From the NCBI GenBank assembly GCA_947445115.1, contig CANFCG010000021.1, forward strand, positions 1-36,828: a stretch of DNA of 36,828 bases. Direction: 5' to 3'. The position numbers and the translations under genes are program-made. This document shows positions 7,728 through 16,080 of the stretch, piece by piece (within the stretch, counting starts at the first letter, position 1; each line of letters begins with the position of its first letter). This stretch comes from Comamonadaceae bacterium (GTDB lineage: Bacteria > Pseudomonadota > Gammaproteobacteria > Burkholderiales > Burkholderiaceae_C). Under the pieces are notes generated by a model that was given only the letters and a program-made list of their open reading frames with translations, was not told the origin of the DNA and did not search any database.

Positions 7728-8435
7728 ATGAAAAAACCATATATTCTTATTGTGGAAGACGAAGCGGCGATTGCCGAGCTGATCGCCATTAATTTGCGCC
7801 ACTCTGGCTTCGAGTGCGAGATCGCCAGCGATAGCGCCGAGGCGCAAAGCATGGTGTTTGAGCGAGTGCCCGATTTGGTGCTACTCGATTGGATGCTTCC
7901 TTCCATGAGTGGCTTTTCGCTCGCCAAACAGTGGCGCAGTCAAACCGAGACGAAGCTACTCCCCATCATCATGCTGACCGCTAAAGCCGAAGAGGCGGAC
8001 AAGGTCGCCAGCTTAGATGCGGGAATGGACGACTACATTACGAAGCCATTTTCAACCAAAGAGCTTTTGGCGCGTGTTCGTGCGCTACTGCGCCGCCGCG
8101 CACCTAGCGTGCTGGTGTCGGGGTCGTTGCTTACCGTGGGGGTGATTTCGATGGATAGCGCCTCGCACCGCGTGATGGCGGAGGATAAGGAAGTCAAACT
8201 TGCGCCGACGGAATTCAAACTGCTGACCGCACTTTTGCAGCAAGGCGACAAAGTGTTGAAGCGTGAGACCTTGCAAAACATGGTGTGGGGGCATTACAAC
8301 GATATTGACGAGCGAACGGTCGATGTGCATATCAAACGACTGCGTGAAGCGTTAACGGCCGTGTCTGCAGTTGCGGCGGCACAGGTGGAGACCATACGCG
8401 GTATGGGCTACAGGCTATCTAAGTCAGCGCTGTAA
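7728..8435 (+). CDS. phoB: Phosphate response regulator PhoB
   Basis: This 235-residue OmpR/PhoB-type regulator (E. coli 229) has a receiver domain with acidic pair Glu10-Asp11, phospho-acceptor Asp54 in LLDWMLPSMSG, Thr84 and Lys106 in YITKPFS. The C-terminal winged helix (about residues 135-235) includes LAPTEFKLLTAL, the recognition helix ERTVDVHIKRLREAL, and the hairpin ETIRGMGYRL. It should bind the Pho box at 3221-3238. The stop overlaps phoR by one base (TAATG), giving a coupled two-component pair. Confidence 0.95.
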   Translation: MKKPYILIVEDEAAIAELIAINLRHSGFECEIASDSAEAQSMVFERVPDLVLLDWMLPSMSGFSLAKQWRSQTETKLLPIIMLTAKAEEADKVASLDAGMDDYITKPFSTKELLARVRALLRRRAPSVLVSGSLLTVGVISMDSASHRVMAEDKEVKLAPTEFKLLTALLQQGDKVLKRETLQNMVWGHYNDIDERTVDVHIKRLREALTAVSAVAAAQVETIRGMGYRLSKSAL

Positions 8436-9547
8436 TGAGCTTCCCGATTTATTTTGGCAGCTTATTAGCGCTTGCTGTACTGTTTATCTTTGGGATACGG
8501 CGACGCGAAAAAAGTTTAAATAGTCAATTCGAAAAGCAACTCAAAGCAGAACGGCAAAACAGTGCGCTACATGAGCAGCGACTACAAGCTTTTTTATCCG
8601 CCATGCAGGCCTCACCTAATGGCGTGGTGATTTTGGATAGCGCACGCCGTATCGTGTGGTGCAATCAAACGGCAGCGCGTTTGTTGGGGCTCGATGCGAT
8701 TCGTGATGTGGATCAACACATTGCGCATCTCGTGCGCGAGCCTCAATTCCTAGAGTATTTAGCGCAAGAAAATTTCGAGAATGAGCTACGTTTTGATAAC
8801 AAAGCTTTGCAGCTGCATCCGTATCGTCGTGGTCGTGCGCTCTTATTAGTTCGCGATGTCACGGATGTGGAGCGTGCCGAACAAATGCGGCGCGACTTTG
8901 TGGCGAACGTGTCGCACGAAATCCGCACGCCACTGACGGTGTTGTCGGGTTTTATTGAAACACTGCAAACACTAGAGCTGGGTGTCGATGAGCAAAAGCG
9001 CTATCTGCAATTAATGGCGACGCAAAGCCAGCGGCTGGGGGCTTTGGTAGCAGATTTGCTCACGCTGTCTAAATTGGATGCGGGGGCGAAACCGACGCTT
9101 GAGCGTGTGGATATCTCTGAGCTGTTGCGCCAATGTGAGTACGAAGCGAGGACATTAGCGAAGTCACTAAAACGTGATATTCATATTCAATTTGATGTGG
9201 CGCCTCATGCCGATATGCTGGGATCGACGAGCGAGCTGCAGAGTGCGTTTTCTAATTTAATTACAAATTCTGTTCGGTACACGCTGACAGGCGGGAGCAT
9301 CTTCGTGACCTGGAGAGAAAATACGCTTACCGTGACCGATACGGGCCTAGGTATTGCACCGGAGCATGTGCCAAGGCTCACAGAGCGCTTTTACCGGGTC
9401 GATAAAAGTCGGAATCGAAGTGCCGGAGAAACCGCTGGCACCGGGCTTGGGCTGGCGATTGTGAAACACGTAGCGCAGCGGCATGGCGCCACGCTTGAAA
9501 TTGATAGTGCGGTCGGCGTGGGGTCAACGTTCCGATTGGTTTTTTAG
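8435..9547 (+). CDS. phoR: Phosphate sensor histidine kinase PhoR
   Basis: The kinase has 370 residues. One hydrophobic helix (residues about 5-20) is followed by RRREK and a coiled stretch, a PAS domain (about 55-140, with PNGVVILDSARRIVWCN), a DHp domain with FVANVSHEIRTPLTVL (phospho-acceptor His161) and a catalytic ATPase domain with N box TNSVRYT, G1 DTGLGIA, F box RFYRVD and G2 GTGLGLAIVKH. Only one membrane segment is obvious, whereas E. coli PhoR (431) has a longer membrane and linker region; like other PhoR it has no sizeable periplasmic sensor and probably reads PstSCAB-PhoU state. The 3' end overlaps the convergent isomerase gene by 24 bp. Confidence 0.93.
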   Translation: MSFPIYFGSLLALAVLFIFGIRRREKSLNSQFEKQLKAERQNSALHEQRLQAFLSAMQASPNGVVILDSARRIVWCNQTAARLLGLDAIRDVDQHIAHLVREPQFLEYLAQENFENELRFDNKALQLHPYRRGRALLLVRDVTDVERAEQMRRDFVANVSHEIRTPLTVLSGFIETLQTLELGVDEQKRYLQLMATQSQRLGALVADLLTLSKLDAGAKPTLERVDISELLRQCEYEARTLAKSLKRDIHIQFDVAPHADMLGSTSELQSAFSNLITNSVRYTLTGGSIFVTWRENTLTVTDTGLGIAPEHVPRLTERFYRVDKSRNRSAGETAGTGLGLAIVKHVAQRHGATLEIDSAVGVGSTFRLVF

Positions 9548-10126
9548 CGCCTCTCGCACCCAATCCAGTCGGTCTTGCCCCCAAAACATCTGGTCGCCCA
9601 CAAAGAAGGTGGGCGCACCAAACACACCGCGTGTCACGGCCTCTTCGGTGATGGCCTTCAGAGCGTCTTTGGCTGCTTGCTCGCTGCATAGTGCCATCAT
9701 GGCATCAGGCTCGAAGTCCCTATCGTATAAGGCTTTGCCAAGGGTAGCCGGGTCGTTCATGTTGAGGCCATCCACCCAAATGGCTTTAAACATGGCATCG
9801 CAATAAGCTATAAATTGTACTGGATTCGTCCGCTGCAAACCCACCGCGCCCCGCATGAGCATCAGCGTGTTAATGGGGAAGTGCGGGTTCATATTGAACG
9901 GCACGCCGTAACGCTTGGCAAAACGCGAAAAATCGGTAAACGTGTACTTGCCTTTGGCTGGAATCGTAGCGGGTGAGTGATTGCCCGTGGCTTGAAACAC
10001 ACCACCTAGCAGCATCGGTTTATAAATTGCCGTGCTGCCCGTTTCACCTTGCAGCTTCTCCAGTTGTGTAAAAGCCAGATAGGCCGCTGGAGAGCCGAAG
10101 TCAAAATAAAAATCAAAAGTTTTCAT
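9524..10126 (-). CDS. DsbA-fold 2-hydroxychromene-2-carboxylate isomerase family protein
   Basis: Starting at the ATG at 10126 the protein has 200 residues with N-terminus MKTFDFYFDFGSPAAYLAF, the hallmark of the DsbA/kappa-GST-like isomerase family in which the thioredoxin CxxC is replaced by a Ser-Pro; Ser10-type catalysis uses glutathione. The helical insert (about 60-140) and the C-terminal GVFGAPTFFVGDQMFWGQDRLDWV segment with its cis-Pro are canonical. Members isomerise 2-hydroxychromene-2-carboxylate in naphthalene breakdown, but most chromosomal copies act on unknown glutathione-linked substrates. A TTG at 10138 could be used, but it lies in the likely ribosome-binding site. The 3' end overlaps phoR by 24 bp. 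Confidence 0.88.
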   Translation of the reverse strand: MKTFDFYFDFGSPAAYLAFTQLEKLQGETGSTAIYKPMLLGGVFQATGNHSPATIPAKGKYTFTDFSRFAKRYGVPFNMNPHFPINTLMLMRGAVGLQRTNPVQFIAYCDAMFKAIWVDGLNMNDPATLGKALYDRDFEPDAMMALCSEQAAKDALKAITEEAVTRGVFGAPTFFVGDQMFWGQDRLDWVREALKNQSER

Positions 10127-10161
10127 GATCAGTTCCAATTATTTAAATGACGGATAAGTTT

Positions 10162-10902
10162 TCAAAATTTTTCCATGTATGGGCGCAGATCAAGTTCGTG
10201 AGTCCATGCGTCACGCGGCTGGTTGTGTAGCATCCAATACATATCCGCAATATGCGCAGGATTGACGATGCCGTCCACCTCCTTCAAGGCATAACGCTCA
10301 GGGAAAGTCGTGCGGATGAACTCGGTGTCAATCGCGCCATCAATGATCGGATGTGCGACGTGAATGCCTTGTGGCCCCAGCTCACGCGCCATGCTTTGCG
10401 CCAAAGCCCGTAGCGCCATCTTGGCGCCCGAGAAGCCTGCAAAGCCTGCACTGCCGCGTAGCGAAGCTGTTGCACCAGTAAAGATGATCGTGCCTTTGAG
10501 TTGTTTGTCGGTTCGCGCCGCCATGCGCTTGGCGACTTCGCGCCCTGTGAGGAAGCCCGCAAGGCACGCCATTTCCCACATCTTGGTGTAGCGCCGCACG
10601 GTCTCGGTCAGGATGCTCATGGGCGAGTTCGCACCAATGTTGAACACCATCACGTCAATCGGGGCAATGTGGGTTTCAATGTGTTCAATTAAGGTAACCA
10701 CTTCTTCTTCCACGCGAGCATCGCTGCTAAACGCATGGCATATGCCGCCGTTGGATTCAATCTCAGTTTTGAGCGTTTGCAGTTTGTCGGCACTTCGCCG
10801 CGTCACGCAGGCGATGTAGCCGCCCTTTGCAAATCGCTTGGCGATCGCGCCACCCGTTGCATCACCCGCGCCAATAACTAAACAGACACCTTTGGTTGCC
10901 AT
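10162..10902 (-). CDS. Short-chain dehydrogenase-like protein with Phe in place of catalytic Tyr
   Basis: The 246-residue protein has a Rossmann fold with a loosened cofactor motif (VIGAGDATGGAIAKRFA, residues 9-25), Arg at 35-36 suggesting NADP preference, NIGAN at 88-92 in place of NNAG, and catalytic Ser in FTGATAS. The normal YxxxK is FSGAK (Phe157, Lys161). Established classification recognises such a subgroup (classical SDR subgroup c10), which keeps Lys but has Phe at the Tyr position, so this is a family trait rather than a mutation. Activity and substrate are unknown. The start overlaps the MATE gene by 25 bp and the isomerase follows 35 bp downstream, so the genes are likely co-transcribed. 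Confidence 0.85.
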   Translation of the reverse strand: MATKGVCLVIGAGDATGGAIAKRFAKGGYIACVTRRSADKLQTLKTEIESNGGICHAFSSDARVEEEVVTLIEHIETHIAPIDVMVFNIGANSPMSILTETVRRYTKMWEMACLAGFLTGREVAKRMAARTDKQLKGTIIFTGATASLRGSAGFAGFSGAKMALRALAQSMARELGPQGIHVAHPIIDGAIDTEFIRTTFPERYALKEVDGIVNPAHIADMYWMLHNQPRDAWTHELDLRPYMEKF

Positions 10903-12245
10903 AACGTATTCGCCTTTCCATTGTTCGCTTTTTCTTTACTCACCTTGAGCAGCGCCATACTAAACCATGCTGCAACGATGCTAAGCGAGACGATGGCCGT
11001 CAGCCAAAAAGCATTCGGCGTTTGCGCAAAGGCCGTGTGGCCATTGCCATAGGCCAAGTAGTAGCCACCGCCCAGCCCAATGCCCCACAAAAAGATGCTG
11101 TAGACGATCAGCGGCATCAGCGTAATGCGGTAGCAGCGCAGTAAAAACATGCCCATGATTTGCAGACTATCGGGCACGTGATAGAAGGCAACAAAGGCCA
11201 GTAAGGTGCTGGCAAGCGCCACCACGTCTGGATTGCTGCTAAACAGCGTCGCGAGCCAGTGACGACCGATGAGGATAGCAACGCACAAGGTGCAGCTAAA
11301 GACCAATCCCCAAGACAGGGTTTGCCGAATCAGCTGAGCGGCGAGCTTGGGGTTGCCGTGGCCAATCCAATACGAGACGCGGGCTGTCGATGCTACGCCA
11401 TACGAGATGGGCAGCATAAACACCATCGCCGCCATCGTGCTGGCAATTTGGTGGGCTGCAGACGCCGTGATGCCCAGACGTGCGACGAGTAGCGCAATCA
11501 AGGTGAACGAAGTGATTTCTACCAGTTGACTGAGTCCCGCAGGCAGCCCGAGCCGCAAATGTCGCCGAATAGCCCCCCAGTTTGGGGCATCTAACTTACG
11601 CCAAACCGCGAAGGGTTTGTAATCTAAATGAGTGGCGACCAGATACACGCCAATGGTCAAACCAGTTGCCGTGACAGTGAGCGATGCCATGGCGCAGCCC
11701 GCTAAACCAAACCTGCTGACGAGCACGAAAGACAGTGGAATTTTGAGTATCAAAATACCCACTTGCAGCCACGTCACAAACCACGGTTTGCCCAGCGCTT
11801 GGTTGAGCGCCGCGTACATCCGAAACAGCATGAACAGCGGCACCATGAAGGCTTGAATGGCGAGGTAGTGCTCAATGTCCGAAATGAGATGGGGTGGCAC
11901 TTGTGAGAGGTTCAAGAGCCAGTGCGGGAACATCAAAATCAAAAAGGCAATGACGGATAAACCCATTGCCAAATAAAGCCCTTGGTGCAAGGTTTTGCCG
12001 ACCTCAAGGTGCCTGCCTGCACCGCGGTGCTCGGCGTAAATGGGTAAGAGTACATTGAGTACGCCAATCAGGCTGACGATGACGCTGATATTGAGGGCGC
12101 TAGCCACCGACAGTGCTGCTAGCGCTTCGTTGGAGTATTGCCCTGCCACGACGGTGTCGACCACGCCCGAGAGTACCGCTGCCAACTGCCCCGTCAATAC
12201 CGTCAGCGTATGCGTCCAGATGAGGGCGCGTTCAGTTTTGAGCAT
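10878..12245 (-). CDS. MATE-family multidrug/metabolite exporter
   Basis: From the ATG at 12245 the protein has 455 residues and about twelve transmembrane helices in two related halves: TVLTGQLAAVLSGVVDTVVAGQYSNEALAALSVASALN in the first and LSQLVEITSFTLIALLVARLGITASAAHQIASTMAAMVFMLPISYGVASTARVSYWIG in the second. These are the characteristic MATE helix 1-2 and 7-8 sequences (NorM type), which export organic cations or metabolites using a Na+ or H+ gradient. The reading frame stays open to 12371, but the extra 42 residues are not MATE-like and lie inside the upstream gene. It overlaps the upstream membrane protein by 14 bp and the SDR by 25 bp. Confidence 0.9.
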   Translation of the reverse strand: MLKTERALIWTHTLTVLTGQLAAVLSGVVDTVVAGQYSNEALAALSVASALNISVIVSLIGVLNVLLPIYAEHRGAGRHLEVGKTLHQGLYLAMGLSVIAFLILMFPHWLLNLSQVPPHLISDIEHYLAIQAFMVPLFMLFRMYAALNQALGKPWFVTWLQVGILILKIPLSFVLVSRFGLAGCAMASLTVTATGLTIGVYLVATHLDYKPFAVWRKLDAPNWGAIRRHLRLGLPAGLSQLVEITSFTLIALLVARLGITASAAHQIASTMAAMVFMLPISYGVASTARVSYWIGHGNPKLAAQLIRQTLSWGLVFSCTLCVAILIGRHWLATLFSSNPDVVALASTLLAFVAFYHVPDSLQIMGMFLLRCYRITLMPLIVYSIFLWGIGLGGGYYLAYGNGHTAFAQTPNAFWLTAIVSLSIVAAWFSMALLKVSKEKANNGKANTLWQPKVSV

Positions 12246-13716
12246 CGACTTTGCGGCGATAAAGCCCCCAACTTTCGCTGCTATGGATGGGGCGTTTGAT
12301 CTGAGCTTTGAACTGCCAATCTTGCATCTGCACGTATTCGGGCAGATTGGATAGGGCCTCACTATCCACAATCAGCCACGCGCAATCTGTGCCGCGATGA
12401 GCAGGCACGACGGCGCGATCCGTGTAGTAGCGTAGCGCTGCCTGCTGCGCCGGTTGCAACCCGTGCGTTTGCAGACAAGAAGCAGCGGGTGAGGTGTTGG
12501 GCGTTAGATTTTTTTGAACTAAGGTCATCAAAGGTTTGTAGCTACGCGCATGATCTAACAGTGGCAGCCACAGGCTCATCAGCAGCATCCAACACAGCGT
12601 GGCACCGCCGGCGGGAAGTACGATGCTCATCCAGATAGCGGGACGATGTTTGCCCACGCGCCAATGAACTAGCCAACCCCAAGCTAAGGTTGCTGCCAAT
12701 GCCAAAAACAGTATGGGTGCAGAAAACGAGGGAACAAAGCCTGGCACCAGCTTGGCTACGTTGGCGGCAGGTTGCGGTGGTACCCCAGTTTGCATGGCAA
12801 GCCACACCACCCAAATGACGAACGCGCAGCCGCTAAAAAAGAAGAGCGTAAACAAATCAATCAAGCTCTTCATGCCGCGCCTCAGTGTGGGTAGCGCAAA
12901 TGCGGCAAGCACGGCAAGGCTAGGTAGAGCACTTAAAAACCAGCGCTCTTTTTGGTCAACGCAAGGCAGCAAGATCAAAAATATCAATACAAAAAGAAGC
13001 GGTAAGGCAATGTGTACGGCAGGACGCAGGCTCAGCCAATGTTGGCGCCATTTGTAGAGGGCAAGTCCCGCCAAAGTCCAGGCAGGCCAAGTAAACCAAA
13101 CCAGCATGTGAAGACTTTGGCGCCAAGACAGGAGGGATGCCCATCCGCTGCTGTCCAATTTCAACCCTCGCATCGCAAAAATCAATCCAATAGTTCCCAA
13201 CAAGAAAGCGACTAGCGATTTAATAGGGTGATAGTGATAGACGGCCAGTCCAAAAAAGACAAGTGCCGTAGCTGACATTTGCATCAATGCCGCCGTCGTC
13301 TCGTGTGCGAGTTGCGCCAGTCCTAAGCAAGCAATGAAAGCTAGCAAAGCACCGTCGGCAATGGCTCGCGCATAAGCCAAAGGGCGTGCCTCACCGCCAA
13401 AGGCAAATGGCACAGGTTGAGCTGCATCGCGCCTGGCTAAGTAATATGCGGCGTACCACGTCGACGCTAGCGTCAACCCCATCAATCCGGCTGCGCCAAT
13501 TCGAGCGATCAGCCAAGCCATCTCGGATGTTCCAATGATGTCAAACAGTACGCCAAAGCCCGCGATGTCAGCGCTACGCCAAGGCTCGCGTCCGATAAAA
13601 CCCGTTGCCACATACACCGCGCATAGCAGAAGCAAAGCCCAGCTCGGAAAGCGCCGCACAGCATCCTGCGCCACAATGGCAGGAGAGGGGAGGGGGCGTG
13701 TGGAGGTTTGGGACAT
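12232..13716 (-). CDS. Polytopic membrane protein, ArnT/PMT-like glycosyltransferase family (putative)
   Basis: The 494-residue protein has about ten or more hydrophobic helices, an N-terminal GFIGREPWRSADIAGFGVLFDI segment (residues 39-60) and a soluble C-terminal tail of about 110 residues (from ARSYKPLMTLVQK). The first loop with acidic residues after helix 1 and the C-terminal domain resemble the GT-C fold of ArnT and dolichyl-phosphate-mannose protein mannosyltransferases, which move a sugar from a polyprenyl-phosphate donor on the periplasmic side. I recognise this only at architecture level; the acceptor is unknown. It heads a minus-strand group with the MATE exporter and the SDR. Confidence 0.6.
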   Translation of the reverse strand: MSQTSTRPLPSPAIVAQDAVRRFPSWALLLLCAVYVATGFIGREPWRSADIAGFGVLFDIIGTSEMAWLIARIGAAGLMGLTLASTWYAAYYLARRDAAQPVPFAFGGEARPLAYARAIADGALLAFIACLGLAQLAHETTAALMQMSATALVFFGLAVYHYHPIKSLVAFLLGTIGLIFAMRGLKLDSSGWASLLSWRQSLHMLVWFTWPAWTLAGLALYKWRQHWLSLRPAVHIALPLLFVLIFLILLPCVDQKERWFLSALPSLAVLAAFALPTLRRGMKSLIDLFTLFFFSGCAFVIWVVWLAMQTGVPPQPAANVAKLVPGFVPSFSAPILFLALAATLAWGWLVHWRVGKHRPAIWMSIVLPAGGATLCWMLLMSLWLPLLDHARSYKPLMTLVQKNLTPNTSPAASCLQTHGLQPAQQAALRYYTDRAVVPAHRGTDCAWLIVDSEALSNLPEYVQMQDWQFKAQIKRPIHSSESWGLYRRKVDAQN

Positions 13717-13735
13717 CAGGTTTCATTTTCGCCAT

Positions 13736-13759
13736 AAAAAAAGCAGTCCGAAGACTGCT
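13736..13759 (-). terminator. Intrinsic terminator of rpmE2
   Basis: On the minus strand AGCAGTC, a TTCG tetraloop and GACTGCT form a 7-bp stem followed by seven T (forward A-run at 13736-13742). The site lies 20 bp after the rpmE2 stop and 20 bp before the next gene on the same strand. Confidence 0.88.
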
Positions 13760-13779
13760 CTCTTTGGGGCTGCAAGAGT

Positions 13780-14073
13780 TTAAGCAGCTGGTGCTTCTTC
13801 AGCAGGCGCTTCAGCTGGTTTTGCAGCCGTCTTGCCGTAGCGGCTCAAGAACTTAGCAACTGGTCCGCCCATCGTGTCCACAGATTTTTGTGTACCAGTG
13901 TAGAAAGGATGTGACTCGCTGGATGTATCCAGTTTGTACAGCGGCAAGTCGCGGCCGTCGTCCATCTTGACCATTTCTTTGGTGTTAACCGAAGAACGTG
14001 TCACAAACTTGAAGCCATTGGACAAGTCCAAAAAGCAAACTTCGCGGTAGTTGGGGTGGATGCCTTCTTTCAT
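13780..14073 (-). CDS. rpmE2: 50S ribosomal protein L31 type B
   Basis: The 97-residue protein begins MKEGIHPNYREVCFLDLSNGFKFVTRSSV, with HPFYTGTQKSVDTMGGPVAKFLSRYG in the second half; this is L31. The zinc-binding Cys pairs of type A L31 are absent (only one Cys), so it is the zinc-independent type B form that can replace type A in zinc shortage. It carries an Ala/Glu/Pro-rich tail (AAKPAEAPAEEAPAA) beyond the usual 80-87 residues. It follows rho on the same strand with a candidate promoter between them and ends in a strong terminator. Confidence 0.95.
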   Translation of the reverse strand: MKEGIHPNYREVCFLDLSNGFKFVTRSSVNTKEMVKMDDGRDLPLYKLDTSSESHPFYTGTQKSVDTMGGPVAKFLSRYGKTAAKPAEAPAEEAPAA

Positions 14074-14156
14074 GGGAGACTCTTTTCTAAAATATGTTCA
14101 AACGCGTTAGCCGCACCCATAACCTGTTTTACGGGGTACTTTTCGCAAAGCCTTCG

Positions 14157-14162
14157 ATTATA
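14157..14162 (-). promoter_or_regulatory. Candidate -10 for rpmE2
   Basis: TATAAT on the minus strand lies just past the rho stop codon, about 84 bp before the rpmE2 ATG. No good -35 is seen at 16-18 bp, so support rests on the perfect -10 and its position. Confidence 0.4.
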
Positions 14163-14164
14163 GC

Positions 14165-15427
14165 CTAGCCGCCTCGGCGCATCATTTCAAAGAACTCGCT
14201 GTTGTTCTTAGTCGCCTTCATGCTCTTCAAAACCATTTCCATCGACTCAATCTCGTCCATGTTGAACATGAACTGGCGCAGGATGCGGGTTTTTTGTAGC
14301 ACTTCAGGAGCGAGCAGTAGCTCTTCGCGGCGTGTGCCCGATTTGGTGAGTTCAATCGCTGGGAAGATGCGTTTCTCATAAAGGCGGCGCGACAAGTGAA
14401 CTTCGGAGTTACCCGTGCCTTTGAACTCTTCAAAAATCACCTCGTCCATGCGGCTGCCGGTATCGACCAGTGCGGTGGCGATGATGGTGAGCGAGCCGCC
14501 TTCTTCGACGTTACGCGCGGCGCCAAAAAAGCGCTTGGGGCGATGCAAGGCGTTGGTATCAATACCGCCCGAGCCAATCTTGCCGCTGGATGGCATGACG
14601 TTGTTATAGGCTCTGGCCAAACGTGTGATTGAGTCCAGCAAAATCACCACGTCTTTTTTGAGCTCGACTAATCGCTTGGCACGCTCAATCACCATTTCGG
14701 CGACATGTACGTGACGCGCTGCGGGTTCGTCAAACGTTGAACTAATCACTTCGCCGCGCACCGTGCGCTGCATCTCGGTGACCTCTTCAGGGCGCTCGTC
14801 AACCAGCAAAACCATTAGGTGCGAATCGGGGTAATTGGCAGCAATCGCGTGGGCAATGTGCTGCATCATCACGGTCTTGCCAGATTTAGGCGAAGCAACC
14901 AGCAAGGCACGTTGACCTTTGCCAAATGGCGCAATGATATCAATCACACGGCCTGTGTAATTTTCTTCCGACTTGACGTCACGCTCCAGGATCATTTGCT
15001 CTTTAGGAAACAGCGGCGTCAAGTTTTCAAACATCACTTTGTGCTTGTTTGAATCAGGCGATCCGCCATTGACCTTGTCTAGTTTGTTCAATGCAAAGTA
15101 GCGCTCGCCATCTTTTGGCGTGCGCACTTCGCCTTCAATCATGTCGCCCGTGTGCAGGTTAAAGCGGCGCACTTGGCTAGGGGAAATATAGATGTCGTCC
15201 GTGGAGGCGGTAAAGCTGGTATCGGGCGAGCGCAGAAAGCCAAAGCCATCTGGCAGGATTTCTAAAACGCCGTCAGCAAACACTTGCTCGCCAGCACGCG
15301 CGCGCTTTTTGATGATGGCAAACATCAGCTCTTGCTTGCGCATGCGGCCAGTGTTTTCGATTTCTAGGGCTTCAGCTTGAAGCAGGACTTCTGACACATG
15401 CAGTGCCTTGAGTTCATTAATATGCAT
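14165..15427 (-). CDS. rho: Transcription termination factor Rho
   Basis: From the ATG at 15427 the protein has 420 residues (E. coli 419) starting [19 protein letters not shown]. The RNA-binding cold-shock-like domain (about 48-120) has [16 protein letters not shown], then Walker A ASPKSGKT (178-185), [14 protein letters not shown], Walker [17 protein letters not shown], and the Q/R-loop region [22 protein letters not shown]. It is the hexameric helicase that ends untranslated transcripts. The open frame runs 58 codons further upstream, but those residues are not Rho-like. The leader just before the ATG is strikingly C-rich. trxA upstream and rpmE2 downstream give the usual proteobacterial order. 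Confidence 0.97.
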   Translation of the reverse strand: MHINELKALHVSEVLLQAEALEIENTGRMRKQELMFAIIKKRARAGEQVFADGVLEILPDGFGFLRSPDTSFTASTDDIYISPSQVRRFNLHTGDMIEGEVRTPKDGERYFALNKLDKVNGGSPDSNKHKVMFENLTPLFPKEQMILERDVKSEENYTGRVIDIIAPFGKGQRALLVASPKSGKTVMMQHIAHAIAANYPDSHLMVLLVDERPEEVTEMQRTVRGEVISSTFDEPAARHVHVAEMVIERAKRLVELKKDVVILLDSITRLARAYNNVMPSSGKIGSGGIDTNALHRPKRFFGAARNVEEGGSLTIIATALVDTGSRMDEVIFEEFKGTGNSEVHLSRRLYEKRIFPAIELTKSGTRREELLLAPEVLQKTRILRQFMFNMDEIESMEMVLKSMKATKNNSEFFEMMRRGG

Positions 15428-15497
15428 TTGAGTAAATGAAGTGTTGAAAGGGGGAGAGCGAGGAATGCGAGAGGAGGTGGGCGGCGAGGTCGTAGTG
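15428..15497 (-). promoter_or_regulatory. C-rich, G-poor rho leader, candidate rut site
   Basis: Counting on the minus strand, the roughly 70 nt before the rho ATG hold about 33 C and only 6 G; the 50 nt at 15431-15480 have 24 C and 2 G. Unstructured C>G RNA is what Rho binds. E. coli rho is known to be autoregulated by Rho-dependent termination in its leader, so the same is inferred here. Confidence 0.55.
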
Positions 15498-15558
15498 ACT
15501 GCCAAAGGCTCAAGCTGTCTAAAGAGAAACAAACAGCGAACAGGCGCGATGATACATG

Positions 15559-15586
15559 AAAAAAGCCGCTCTTTTGGAGCGGCTTT
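15559..15586 (-). terminator. Intrinsic terminator of trxA
   Basis: AAAGCCGCTC (forward 15562-15571) and GAGCGGCTTT (15577-15586) form a 10-bp stem with a 5-nt loop. On the minus strand it is followed by a run of six T (forward A at 15559-15564). It lies about 45 bp after the trxA stop, separating trxA from rho. Confidence 0.9.
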
Positions 15587-15631
15587 AGAGTTTGGATACA
15601 ACCCCTAGCTCGAGGGTCTCCCCCAGTGTCC

Positions 15632-15961
15632 TTAAACGTGCTCAGCCACGAGTGCCGTCATTTGACCTTTCGACATCGCGCCAACTTGTGTCTTCACCAG
15701 CTTGCCGCCTTTAAAAATCATCAACGTTGGGATGCCGCGAATACCAAACTGCGCAGGGATCGCTTGGTTCTCGTCCACATTCATTTTCACGATTTGCAGC
15801 TTGCCAGCGTAGGTGCCTGCCAACTCGTCCAGTACAGGCGCGATCTGGCGGCAAGGGCCGCACCACTCGGCCCAATAGTCCACCAGCACGGGCAAATCGC
15901 TTTGCAGCACATCGGCTTCAAAACTTGCGTCGGAGATATGTTTAATGAGATCGCTGGCCAT
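15632..15961 (-). CDS. trxA: Thioredoxin 1
   Basis: The protein has 109 residues, same as E. coli TrxA (109 with Met). The active site is WAEWCGPCRQ with Cys34 and Cys37; VDYWAEW, KMNVDENQAIPAQFGIRGIPTLMIFKGG with the cis-Pro before Thr, and the C-terminal GAMSKGQM complete the fold. It is the general cytoplasmic protein disulfide reductase, recharged by thioredoxin reductase. AAAAAGGAAA precedes the ATG by about 5 bases. It diverges from addB and is closed by its own terminator before rho. Confidence 0.97.
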   Translation of the reverse strand: MASDLIKHISDASFEADVLQSDLPVLVDYWAEWCGPCRQIAPVLDELAGTYAGKLQIVKMNVDENQAIPAQFGIRGIPTLMIFKGGKLVKTQVGAMSKGQMTALVAEHV

Positions 15962-16080
15962 GAAATTTCCTTTTTATGAGTAAGAGGTGAATGTGAGAAT
16001 ATGGGGAAATTGTGCCAGAAGACAAGCCTCTGTTAAAAATGAATTCAATTCAACACCAATTAAAGCGATAGTCAAAACTT

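Noticed and set aside
12246-12371. N-terminal extension of the MATE protein by 42 residues
   Set aside because: It lies in the upstream membrane-protein gene and does not resemble MATE N-termini; the ATG at 12245 fits the family.
15428-15601. N-terminal extension of Rho by 58 residues
   Set aside because: The extra residues are not Rho-like, run into the trxA terminator and cover the C-rich leader; Rho from the ATG at 15427 has normal length.
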